Assembly: GCA_039930945.1 (NCBI GenBank)
Contig: JBDTSW010000122.1
Coordinates: 1-5,173, forward strand
Origin: JBDTSW01 sp039930945
GTDB taxonomy: Bacteria > Actinomycetota > Thermoleophilia > Solirubrobacterales > 70-9
Length of the DNA stretch: 5,173 bases
Direction of reading: 5' to 3'
Position numbers and translations under genes: made by a program. The notes beneath the pieces are model-generated. The model was not told where the DNA came from, did no database searches, and saw only the letters and a list, made by a program, of their open reading frames with translations. This document shows, in pieces, positions 1 to 5,173 of this stretch (the first letter of the stretch is position 1; each line of letters starts with the position of its first letter).

Positions 1-750
1 GATCCCGGAGAGGCCGGCATGCTCGGCGGCGTCTTCCACCTGCACGAGCAGGGGGCGCGCGAGGTGATGACCCCGATCCCAGCGGTGGTCAGCGTCAACG
101 CCGACGAGACCGTCGAGAGCGGCCTGCAGAAATGCGTCTCGTCGGGACACACGCGCCTGGTGGTCGTTGAGGACGACAACCCGGACAAGGTGCGCGGGAT
201 CGTCCACAACAACAGCCTCGTGCGCCTCTACATGAACACCGGCCCCGACGCCTCGATCGAGCCGGCGATCCGCGACGTGCCGATCTTTCCCGAGACGAAG
301 CCGCTCGACGACCTGCTGGCGGAGCTGCAGCGTCAGCGCAGCTCGCTCGGCGTGGTCTCCGACGAGTACGGGCGCACCGTCGGGATCGTCACCGTCGAGG
401 ACATCCTCGAGGAGGTGGTCGGAGAGATCGAAGACGAGACCGACCCCCGCGCCACCCAGCTGCGCCGGCTCACGGGCGGCGACTGGTACGTGCGAGGGCA
501 CGTGCCGATCGGCGACCTGGAGGACGCCGGCATCCAGCTCCCGGTGGACTCGGACGCCTTCAACTCGATCGGTGGCTACGTCTTCTCCGAGCTCGGGCGC
601 CTGCCCAAGCGCGGCGACACGATCACCGCCAACGGCCACGAGATCCGGGTCGAGTCGGTGCGCGACAACCGCATCGTCGCCGTGCGCATCCGGGTGGTCA
701 CCGGAGAACACCGAACGCTCCCATCCGCGCCTGACGAGCACGGCGTCTGA
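1..750 (+). CDS. CorC/HlyC-family (CNNM-like) protein, CBS pair plus CorC_HlyC domain, 5' partial
   Basis: The reading frame is open from base 1, so the gene starts upstream. The ATG at 19 is an internal Met, because the codons before it already continue the family's linker. Numbering from that Met, residues 1-19 (GVFHLHEQGAREVMTP) match the 'E-x-x-ML-x-GVF...REVMTPR' entry to the CBS pair. CBS1 spans about 18-75. CBS2 spans about 83-140 and ends in the hallmark VVSDEYGRTVGIVTVEDILEEVVGEI. The CorC_HlyC (transporter-associated) domain covers about 151-227, with DSDAFNSIGGYVFSELGRLPKRGD. Family members normally carry an N-terminal DUF21/CNNM transmembrane domain, which would lie off the left edge. 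They act in the inner membrane in Mg2+/Co2+ transport or resistance, with CBS domains binding nucleotide; older 'hemolysin' labels are usually misleading. The C-terminus is intact. Family assignment is firm, but the transported ion is inferred. Confidence 0.93.
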   Translation, partial: DPGEAGMLGGVFHLHEQGAREVMTPIPAVVSVNADETVESGLQKCVSSGHTRLVVVEDDNPDKVRGIVHNNSLVRLYMNTGPDASIEPAIRDVPIFPETKPLDDLLAELQRQRSSLGVVSDEYGRTVGIVTVEDILEEVVGEIEDETDPRATQLRRLTGGDWYVRGHVPIGDLEDAGIQLPVDSDAFNSIGGYVFSELGRLPKRGDTITANGHEIRVESVRDNRIVAVRIRVVTGEHRTLPSAPDEHGV

Positions 751-827
751 GCGCTATTTGCGACCTTTGAGGATGCGCGCTTCCGTCCGCTCACGGATCT
801 AATTTCCCCCGAGTCCGGTTCACCAGC

Positions 828-834
828 GGAGGGG
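828..834 (+). promoter_or_regulatory. Shine-Dalgarno site of the 80-residue gene
   Basis: GGAGGGG lies 5 nt before the ATG at 840. It is the main support for translation of this otherwise unrecognised small gene and for its start codon. Confidence 0.7.
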
Positions 835-839
835 CAGCC

Positions 840-1082
840 ATGTGGGTCGTGCGACTCACCGAAAAGCAGCTCGAGGTACTCAGGGCGGTGCTTCGCTCGG
901 AGGAGCATCTGGGGCCGGCGTTGCGGGGGTCGCTGGAGGCCCTGGAGCTGGCGCGCTGGGACGATCTCCCGGACGCGACGCTGCCCTGGGAGGACGTCTC
1001 CCTGAGCGCCCGGCGTCAGGGCATCTCCGAGGCCGACGTGATCTGGGATCTCTCGGGCAAGCAGAAGCGAGCCGCGGCCTAG
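840..1082 (+). CDS. hypothetical 80-residue soluble protein
   Basis: I do not recognise this protein. It starts with MWVVRLTEKQLEVLRAVL. Residues 7-38 look like one or two amphipathic helices (LTEKQLEVLRAVLRSEE, then LRGSLEALELARW). A short acidic linker follows with W50 (DATLPWEDV), then a segment LSARRQGISEADVIWDL and a basic tail KQKRAAA. Four tryptophans (2, 40, 50, 69) in 80 residues is many. There is no membrane segment, signal peptide or Cys. Support for coding comes from the good SD at 828-834, a third-position G/C bias like its neighbours, and a stop only 3 nt before the convergent dehydrogenase stop. It lies 89 nt after the CorC-like gene on the same strand, so read-through or a separate promoter are both possible. 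A longer overlapping frame (842-1333) has arginine/glycine-rich low-complexity composition and is a shadow. Confidence 0.65.
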   Translation: MWVVRLTEKQLEVLRAVLRSEEHLGPALRGSLEALELARWDDLPDATLPWEDVSLSARRQGISEADVIWDLSGKQKRAAA

Positions 1083-1085
1083 CCC

Positions 1086-1910
1086 TCAGTACTCGAAGAA
1101 TCCGGCGCCGCTCTTGCGGCCGAGGCGTCCTTCGGCGATCAGCGCCAGCAGGCGGTCGGGGGGCCGGTGCGCGGGGTCACCGGATTCCCCGTACAGGCTC
1201 TCCCCGATGGCGGCCGAGACGTCGAGGCCGACGAAGTCCATCAGCGCCAGGGGCCCCATCGGGTGCCCGGCGCCGAGCCGCATGCAGGCGTCGATCTCGG
1301 CGGGGTCCATCTCGATCCGCTCCATCAGCCTGACGGCATCGAAGAGAAAGGGGAAGAGCAGGCGGTTGACGACGAATCCGACCTCGTCGGGGACCTCGAC
1401 CACGGTCTTGCCCAGCGCCGAGCACCATTTCCTGACCCGGTCGGCCGCGCCCTCCCGCAGGCCCTCGGGCAGGCACAGCTCGACCAGCTCCATCCGGTGC
1501 GGGGGGTTGAACACATGCAGGCCGACGAGGCGGTCTGGATTGCCGCTCGCCGCCGCCAGGGCGGCCACCGACAGCGATGAGGTCGTGGTCGCGAGATCGG
1601 CCTCGGAGCACACCTCCCCGAACAGGTGGAGATGCTCGGCCTTGGCCTCCGCGTCCTCGACGATCGCTTCGACGACGAGGTCGGACTCGGCCAGGGTCGC
1701 GAGGTCGGTCGTGACCTTGATCCGGCTCGGGTCGCCGTCGTCGAGCTTGGCGGCGAACCCCTGGGCGGTCTCCTCTGCCCGCCAGGCGGAGGCGTCGCTG
1801 CGCGCGACCAGCCGCACCGGCCCGAGGATCGAGGCGCAGGCGGCGAGGCCGCAGGCGATCGTGCCGCTGCCCGCGACGGCGGGACGGGCATATCCGGCGG
1901 ACGGGGTCAC
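1086..1910 (-). CDS. 3-hydroxyacyl-CoA dehydrogenase (short-chain, HBDH/PaaH-like)
   Basis: The 274 residues are close to the roughly 280 usual for single-function 3-hydroxyacyl-CoA/3-hydroxybutyryl-CoA dehydrogenases. The enzyme oxidises (S)-3-hydroxyacyl-CoA to 3-ketoacyl-CoA in the cytoplasm, or runs in reverse. The N-terminal Rossmann domain has the dinucleotide loop GSGTIACG (14-21). Substrate and catalytic residues are present: TTTSSLS (108-114), His132 in GLHVFNP with Glu144 twelve residues on as in the family His-Glu pair, and Asn182 in GFVVNRLL. The C-terminal dimerisation domain has GHPMGPLALMDFVGLD (215-230) and ends in the typical GRLGRKSGAGFFEY. The GTG at 1910 is chosen because it leaves about 10 residues before the first beta strand; I see no clear SD. 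Unusually, the Asp expected after the second beta strand is replaced by Ala36-Arg37, which suggests NADP(H) preference. It is divergent from the MMPL gene. Confidence 0.92.
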   Translation of the reverse strand: MTPSAGYARPAVAGSGTIACGLAACASILGPVRLVARSDASAWRAEETAQGFAAKLDDGDPSRIKVTTDLATLAESDLVVEAIVEDAEAKAEHLHLFGEVCSEADLATTTSSLSVAALAAASGNPDRLVGLHVFNPPHRMELVELCLPEGLREGAADRVRKWCSALGKTVVEVPDEVGFVVNRLLFPFLFDAVRLMERIEMDPAEIDACMRLGAGHPMGPLALMDFVGLDVSAAIGESLYGESGDPAHRPPDRLLALIAEGRLGRKSGAGFFEY

Positions 1911-1922
1911 GACGAACGGTTC

Positions 1923-1944
1923 TATCAGGGCCGCGGCCCTGATA
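1923..1944. promoter_or_regulatory. perfect 22-bp palindrome, candidate operator between divergent genes
   Basis: The half-site TATCAGGGCCG is followed directly by its exact reverse complement, giving 11 of 11 paired positions with no spacer. It occupies the middle of the 47-nt gap between the dehydrogenase GTG (1910, minus) and the transporter ATG (1958, plus), 12 nt from one start and 13 nt from the other. A site this symmetrical at a divergent promoter is most simply a dimeric repressor's operator that controls both genes. Because it faces two gene starts it cannot be a terminator for either. In RNA it could also fold into a 9-bp stem with a CGCG loop just before either start codon. The regulator is not in the window. 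Confidence 0.7.
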
Positions 1945-1957
1945 TATCGAGGGGCGG

Positions 1958-4168
1958 ATGCTGAGGGCGACCTCCACCTTCTCCGCGGGCCGTCGCTCGA
2001 AGTGGGCGATCATCGCCGTTTGGGTCGTCGTCGGCTTCGCCCTCTCCAGCTTCCAGCCGAAGCTGCAGGACGCGACCACCAACGAGAACGAGGCCTTCCT
2101 CCCCGAGACGGCCGAGTCCACCGACGTCAACGACCTGATCGGGGAGCGCTTCGCCGACGGCCGCGAGGTCGACGCCCTGGTCGCCTACCACCATCAGGGC
2201 GGGCTGACGGCCGCCGACCGCAGGCGGATCTCCGCCGACGCCCTGGAGCTGGCAGGACTTCAGGCGCCCGACCCTGCGGCGGAGTGCGCCAACGAGGAGC
2301 TGACGGGGGTGCTGGCGATCGTCGACCCGTTCGCCGGGGCCGTGTGCGGCGGCGAGCGCCTCGGCTTGGGCACGGGCGGACCGCAGGCTTCGCGAGAGAC
2401 CGCGGAGAGCTCGCCTCCGGTGGTCTCCGAGGACGGGTCCACCGCGCTGCTGTTGGTCCGGGCCAACACCGAGGACTCCGAGGACATCCAGGGCAACATC
2501 GACGTGCTGCGCGGGGTCGCGCCCGAGCCCGACGCCCCTGCGGGCGAGCTGCGGGCCTACGTCACCGGCATCTCGGGGATCATCGCCGACTCGATCGAGG
2601 TCTTCGAGTCGATCGACACGACGCTGCTGCTGGTCACGGTCAGCCTCGTCCTCTTCCTCTTGTTGGTGATCTACCGCTCGCCGGTGGTGGCGCTGGTGCC
2701 GTTGGTCGTCGTCGCGCTCGCCTACATGATCGCCGCCGCGGCCGTCTACGGCCTGGTCGAGGCCGGGGTCTTCGAGGTGAACGGGCAGACCACGTCGCTG
2801 CTGATCGTGCTGATGTTCGGGGCCGGCACCGATTACTGCCTGCTGATCGTCTCCCGCTACCGCGAGGAGCTGCGGCGCTTCACCGACAAGCACGAGGCGA
2901 TGGCGCACGCGACCGAGCGCACTGGCCCGGCGATCCTCTCCGCCGGGGCCACGGTAGTTGCCTCGATGATGGTGCTGGCGCTGGCCGACTTCAAGGCGAC
3001 CCAGACGATGGGCCCGGTACTGGCGCTGGGGGTGGCGATCATGCTGCTCGCCGGCCTCACCCTGCTGCCGGCGCTGCTGGCGGCGCTCGGGCGCAACTCC
3101 TTCTGGCCGGCGATTCCGCGCTACGGATCCGAGCAGCGGCGCACGCTGGACGTCTGGCGGCGAGTCGGCCACTTCGTGCACGAGCGCCCCGGCTTCGCGA
3201 TCGCCGCCTGCGTCACCCTGCTCGGCGCCGGCGCTCTCGGGATCCTCCAGGACCGCGGGGTGATCGACTTCGGCGAGGGCTTCCAGGACGCCCCGGAATC
3301 GGTCCAGGGCCAGCTCCTGATCGATGACCAGCTCGCTGCCGGACAGACGGCGGTGACCGTCGTGCTCGCTCCGGCGCAGGACGCAGAGGCGGTCACGGCC
3401 GCGGTGGGAGAGGTGGAGGGGGTCGTCGGCGCCGCGCGCACGGGCGTCTCGGACGACGGTGAGCTGGCGAGGATCGAAGTCACCTTGGGCTACGACCCCT
3501 TCTCGGCCGAGGCCAACGACACGATCCCGGTCCTGCGCGAGCAGGCGCGGGCCGCCGGCGGCCCGGAGGCGGCGGTCGGCGGGCTCACCGCCGAGAACTT
3601 CGACACCACCGAGACCCTGCGGGCCGACGCTCAGCTGATCGTGCCGCTGATCTTGATCTTGATCTTCCTCATCCTCTGCGCGCTGCTGCGGGCCGTGGTC
3701 GCCCCCCTCTACCTGGTCGCGACCGTGGTCCTCTCCTACGCCTTCGCCCTCGGCGCCTCCAGTCTGATCTTCGAGCACGTCTTCAACCAGCCCGACAGCG
3801 ATCCCGGCCTGCCCACCTTCGCCTTCATCTTCCTGGTGGCGCTCGGCGTCGACTACAACATCTTCCTGATCAGCCGGATCCGGGAGGAGGCGGCCCGCCA
3901 GGAGACAAAGGAGGCGGTGATCACCGGCCTCACCCGCACCGGCGGCGTCATCACCTCCGCCGGCCTGATCTTGGCCGGCACCTTCGGCGCGCTGATGAGC
4001 CTGCCGCTCACCGCGCTCTTCCAGATCGGCTTCGTCATCGCCTTCGGCCTGCTCGTCGACACCTTCCTGGTGCGCACGATCCTGGTCCCGGCGATCGCCT
4101 TCAAGCTCGGCGAGCACAACTGGTGGCCGTCGCGCGTCTCGCACGACGCGCGGCCGCCCGGCGCCTAG
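1958..4168 (+). CDS. MMPL-family RND transporter (HAE2-like), complete
   Basis: The 736 residues fit the two-fold repeated RND layout of actinobacterial MMPL/ActII-3/YdfJ-type proteins. TM1 is at about 16-33 and is followed by an outside loop (34-220). TM2-6 lie at about 222-376. TM7 (about 412-430) precedes a second loop (431-557), and TM8-12 lie at about 559-712. Each half carries the family signature before a basic stretch: GTDYCLLIVSRYREE (290-304) and GVDYNIFLISRIREE (630-644). Asp292 and Asp632 are the likely proton-relay residues. The family uses the proton gradient to move lipids or hydrophobic compounds across the inner membrane; the substrate cannot be read from sequence. The ATG at 1958 follows GAGGGG (1949-1954) and gives the usual short basic lead-in (GRRSKWAIIAVW). 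Cys110 and Cys130 in the first loop might pair. It is divergent from the dehydrogenase, and its stop interlocks with the next gene's stop. Confidence 0.95.
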   Translation: MLRATSTFSAGRRSKWAIIAVWVVVGFALSSFQPKLQDATTNENEAFLPETAESTDVNDLIGERFADGREVDALVAYHHQGGLTAADRRRISADALELAGLQAPDPAAECANEELTGVLAIVDPFAGAVCGGERLGLGTGGPQASRETAESSPPVVSEDGSTALLLVRANTEDSEDIQGNIDVLRGVAPEPDAPAGELRAYVTGISGIIADSIEVFESIDTTLLLVTVSLVLFLLLVIYRSPVVALVPLVVVALAYMIAAAAVYGLVEAGVFEVNGQTTSLLIVLMFGAGTDYCLLIVSRYREELRRFTDKHEAMAHATERTGPAILSAGATVVASMMVLALADFKATQTMGPVLALGVAIMLLAGLTLLPALLAALGRNSFWPAIPRYGSEQRRTLDVWRRVGHFVHERPGFAIAACVTLLGAGALGILQDRGVIDFGEGFQDAPESVQGQLLIDDQLAAGQTAVTVVLAPAQDAEAVTAAVGEVEGVVGAARTGVSDDGELARIEVTLGYDPFSAEANDTIPVLREQARAAGGPEAAVGGLTAENFDTTETLRADAQLIVPLILILIFLILCALLRAVVAPLYLVATVVLSYAFALGASSLIFEHVFNQPDSDPGLPTFAFIFLVALGVDYNIFLISRIREEAARQETKEAVITGLTRTGGVITSAGLILAGTFGALMSLPLTALFQIGFVIAFGLLVDTFLVRTILVPAIAFKLGEHNWWPSRVSHDARPPGA

Positions 4169-4557
4169 TCGCCGCGGCGCTCGCGCACCGCCCGCGCGAG
4201 CAGCTCGTCCAGCCCGGCCACCAGCGGCGCGAGGTCTGCGTCGGCGCGGCCGGCGGCGCCGGTGATCCGGCCTCGCGCACCGCGCACCTCGAAGCGCAGG
4301 AAGTCGTGAGGCCGGGGGAGGAGGGCCTGGCGGATCGTCGTCAGCGGGCCATGCCACCGAGGCCCGGGGACCTCGTCGATCAGGGACTGGAGGTTGGCGA
4401 GCTCGGCGTCCGTGGCCTGGACCTGGGAACGGCTGCGCGACTTGCGGTCGTCGAGCACGGCGCGGCCGTCCTCGAGGATGGTCAGTCGCTGGTCCAGACC
4501 CGCCATGCCGCCGGCGCGGCGGTAGTGGATCAGCGGCGTGGCGCTCTTCTCCGGCAT
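4165..4557 (-). CDS. emfourin-like small protein (protealysin-inhibitor fold), probable
   Basis: With the ATG at 4557 this is a 130-residue protein without signal peptide or membrane segment. Residues 9-36 (LIHYRRAGGMAGL, then RLTILEDGRAVLDD) resemble the N-terminus of emfourin-like proteins, typically 'I.Y.R.GGFAG....' followed by a strand and 'DG'. Next comes a helix typical of 'dAELa.L..Ll' (49-62), a block PHDFLRFEVRGARGRIT (83-99) that aligns with the family's D-x-x-x-Y/F-x-I/V strands, and a last helix DLAPLVAGLDELL (108-120). Emfourin itself blocks the M4 metalloprotease protealysin; many relatives have no known role, and no protease is visible here. An upstream ATG (4647) would add 30 residues, but those codons run through the thiolase operator and promoter, so the shorter form is preferred even though its SD is weak. 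Family assignment is from memory of the pattern and is moderate. Confidence 0.72.
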   Translation of the reverse strand: MPEKSATPLIHYRRAGGMAGLDQRLTILEDGRAVLDDRKSRSRSQVQATDAELANLQSLIDEVPGPRWHGPLTTIRQALLPRPHDFLRFEVRGARGRITGAAGRADADLAPLVAGLDELLARAVRERRGD

Positions 4558-4594
4558 CGGCGAAGTCTCGCGCCGACGGCGGCCGGCATCCGCT

Positions 4595-4610
4595 GACTGA
4601 CTGGTCAGTC
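4595..4610. promoter_or_regulatory. TetR/FadR-like operator, inverted repeat 7-2-7
   Basis: GACTGAC, a TG spacer, then GTCAGTC form a perfect inverted repeat between the divergent emfourin-like and thiolase genes. It overlaps the proposed -35 box of the thiolase promoter, which suits repression. In layout (TGAnTGA, about 4 nt, TCAnTCA) it resembles, as I recall it, the Bacillus FadR box, a TetR-family site released by long-chain acyl-CoA. Control of a thiolase would fit that. No regulator gene is visible, so the family of the bound protein is inferred. Confidence 0.7.
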
Positions 4611-4624
4611 GGTTGGGGTATCGT
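4597..4624 (+). promoter_or_regulatory. candidate sigma70-type promoter of the thiolase gene
   Basis: CTGACT (4597-4602) agrees with TTGACA at the four central positions. After a 16-nt spacer, TATCGT (4619-4624) agrees with TATAAT at the key first, second and last positions. Transcription would start near 4631, leaving a leader of about 55 nt before the ATG at 4686. The -35 box lies inside the inverted repeat. This is pattern matching in GC-rich DNA, so confidence is moderate. Confidence 0.45.
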
Positions 4625-4673
4625 TCCGGGGCACCGCGATCGCGCAACCGGAGCGCGACCGCCCACGACTCTC

Positions 4674-4679
4674 AGGAGG
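4674..4679 (+). promoter_or_regulatory. Shine-Dalgarno site of the thiolase gene
   Basis: A consensus AGGAGG stands 6 nt before the ATG at 4686. It fixes the thiolase start and argues against the overlapping frame that begins at 4613. Confidence 0.88.
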
Positions 4680-4685
4680 CTTTCG

Positions 4686-5173
4686 ATGGCGAGCAACGGC
4701 AACTTCCAGGGCCGCGAGGTAGTGATCGTCGAGGCAGTGCGCACGCCCGTCGGCCGAGGCCATCCGGAGAAGGGCTACTACAAGAACACCCACCCCTCGA
4801 ACCTTCTCGCCAAGACCTACTCCGAGCTGATCGAGCGCACCGGGATCGACCCGGCTGAGGTCGAGGACGTCGTCGCCGGCTGCGTCCAGCAGTTCGGCGA
4901 GCAGGCCTTCAACATCGGCCGCAACGCCTGGCTGGAGGCCGGCCTGCCGATCGAGACGCCCGCGACCACGATCGACCGCCAGTGCGGCTCGGCCCAGCAG
5001 GCGATCAACTTCGCCGCCGCCCTGGTCGCCTCCGGAGTCCACGACGTCGCCATCGGCGGCGGCGTCGAGCACATGGGCCGCATCTCCTTCGCCGACGGCA
5101 TGGCGGTCCAGCAGGAGTACGGGATGGCCTTCACCCCGGAGCTGATGGAGCGCTACAACCTGGTGCCGCAGGG
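4686..5173 (+). CDS. thiolase (acetyl-CoA C-acyltransferase), 3' partial
   Basis: The first 162 codons are present; the gene runs off the right edge. Thiolases of this type cleave 3-ketoacyl-CoA with CoA to acetyl-CoA and a shortened acyl-CoA, the last step of beta-oxidation, or condense in reverse. The start MASNGNFQGREVVIVEAVRT leads into the thiolase N-terminal domain. Residues 62-87 (VVAGCVQQFGEQAFNIGRNAWLEAGLP) resemble the FadA5/FadA6 group of actinobacteria. Cys100 in TIDRQCGSAQQAINFA is the acyl-accepting nucleophile, and GGGVEHMGR (124-132) is the usual strand after it. The His and second Cys of the C-terminal half lie beyond the window. Full-length members have about 390-400 residues. 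The start is set by the consensus SD. The acyl chain it prefers (fatty acid or sterol side chain) cannot be decided from this part. Confidence 0.93.
   Translation, partial: MASNGNFQGREVVIVEAVRTPVGRGHPEKGYYKNTHPSNLLAKTYSELIERTGIDPAEVEDVVAGCVQQFGEQAFNIGRNAWLEAGLPIETPATTIDRQCGSAQQAINFAAALVASGVHDVAIGGGVEHMGRISFADGMAVQQEYGMAFTPELMERYNLVPQ

Noticed and set aside
767..803. Promoter for the 80-residue gene (TTGAGG near 767, TCTAAT near 798)
   Set aside because: The -10-like box is reasonable, but the spacing of 25 nt is too long and no better -35 box was found. The gene may be co-transcribed with the CorC-like gene.
751..839. Terminator after the CorC-like gene
   Set aside because: No convincing GC stem followed by a T run was seen in the 89-nt gap; short GCGC matches are expected by chance at this base composition.
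1114..3327. Long plus-strand open frame (737 codons) across the dehydrogenase and the transporter
   Set aside because: It covers two recognised genes in other frames, starts antisense to the dehydrogenase, and yields Arg/Ser/Pro-rich sequence without motifs.
3652..3666. Short tandem repeat of TTGATC-type units
   Set aside because: It encodes the alternating Leu-Ile stretch of TM8 in the transporter and needs no other explanation.
4558..4647. N-terminal extension of the emfourin-like gene to the ATG at 4647
   Set aside because: The additional residues are encoded by the operator and promoter region and resemble no part of the family; the family pattern begins just after the ATG at 4557.
1925..4744. 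Very long minus-strand open frame (939 codons) across the transporter
   Set aside because: It lies antisense to a clear 12-helix MMPL gene, and its translation is low-complexity Arg/Asp/Gln/Gly-rich with no domain. Long antisense frames are common in GC-rich coding DNA.
4613..4858. Plus-strand open frame before and over the thiolase start
   Set aside because: It would begin inside the proposed promoter, has no SD, and overlaps the thiolase, whose frame has a consensus SD and conserved sequence.

Overview
The window is GC-rich DNA with strong G/C preference at third codon positions. It carries five recognisable or plausible coding genes with short gaps, plus one unknown small gene. Base composition, SD motifs, an actinobacterial-style MMPL transporter and a FadA5/FadA6-like thiolase all point to a high-GC actinobacterium. 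A Thermoleophilia-like lineage would fit, but that is an impression and not a demonstrated placement. No rRNA, tRNA, CRISPR array, insertion sequence or prophage signal was seen.

Layout. (1) 1-750, + strand: the 3' part of a CorC/HlyC-type (CNNM-like) membrane protein, with two CBS domains and the C-terminal CorC_HlyC domain; its membrane domain lies off the left edge. (2) 840-1082, +: an 80-residue soluble protein of unknown function with its own good SD. (3) 1086-1910, -: a complete short-chain 3-hydroxyacyl-CoA dehydrogenase, convergent with gene 2 and 3 nt away from it. (4) 1958-4168, +: a complete 12-helix MMPL/RND transporter, divergent from the dehydrogenase across 47 nt whose centre is a perfect 22-bp palindrome. 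(5) 4165-4557, -: a small protein resembling the emfourin (protealysin inhibitor) fold family, whose stop codon interlocks with that of the transporter. (6) 4686-5173, +: the 5' part of a thiolase, divergent from gene 5, behind a likely promoter that contains a TetR/FadR-like operator.

The common theme from 1086 onward is acyl-CoA and lipid metabolism. The dehydrogenase does the third step of beta-oxidation and the thiolase the fourth, and MMPL proteins often export lipids or hydrophobic compounds. The two enzymes are not in one operon. Each sits at a divergent promoter with its own palindrome, and the two palindromes differ in sequence, so two regulators are likely. I see no convincing new defence, mobile or biosynthetic system. 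The most useful leads are the two operators, the dehydrogenase's altered cofactor loop, and the emfourin-like gene without a visible protease partner.
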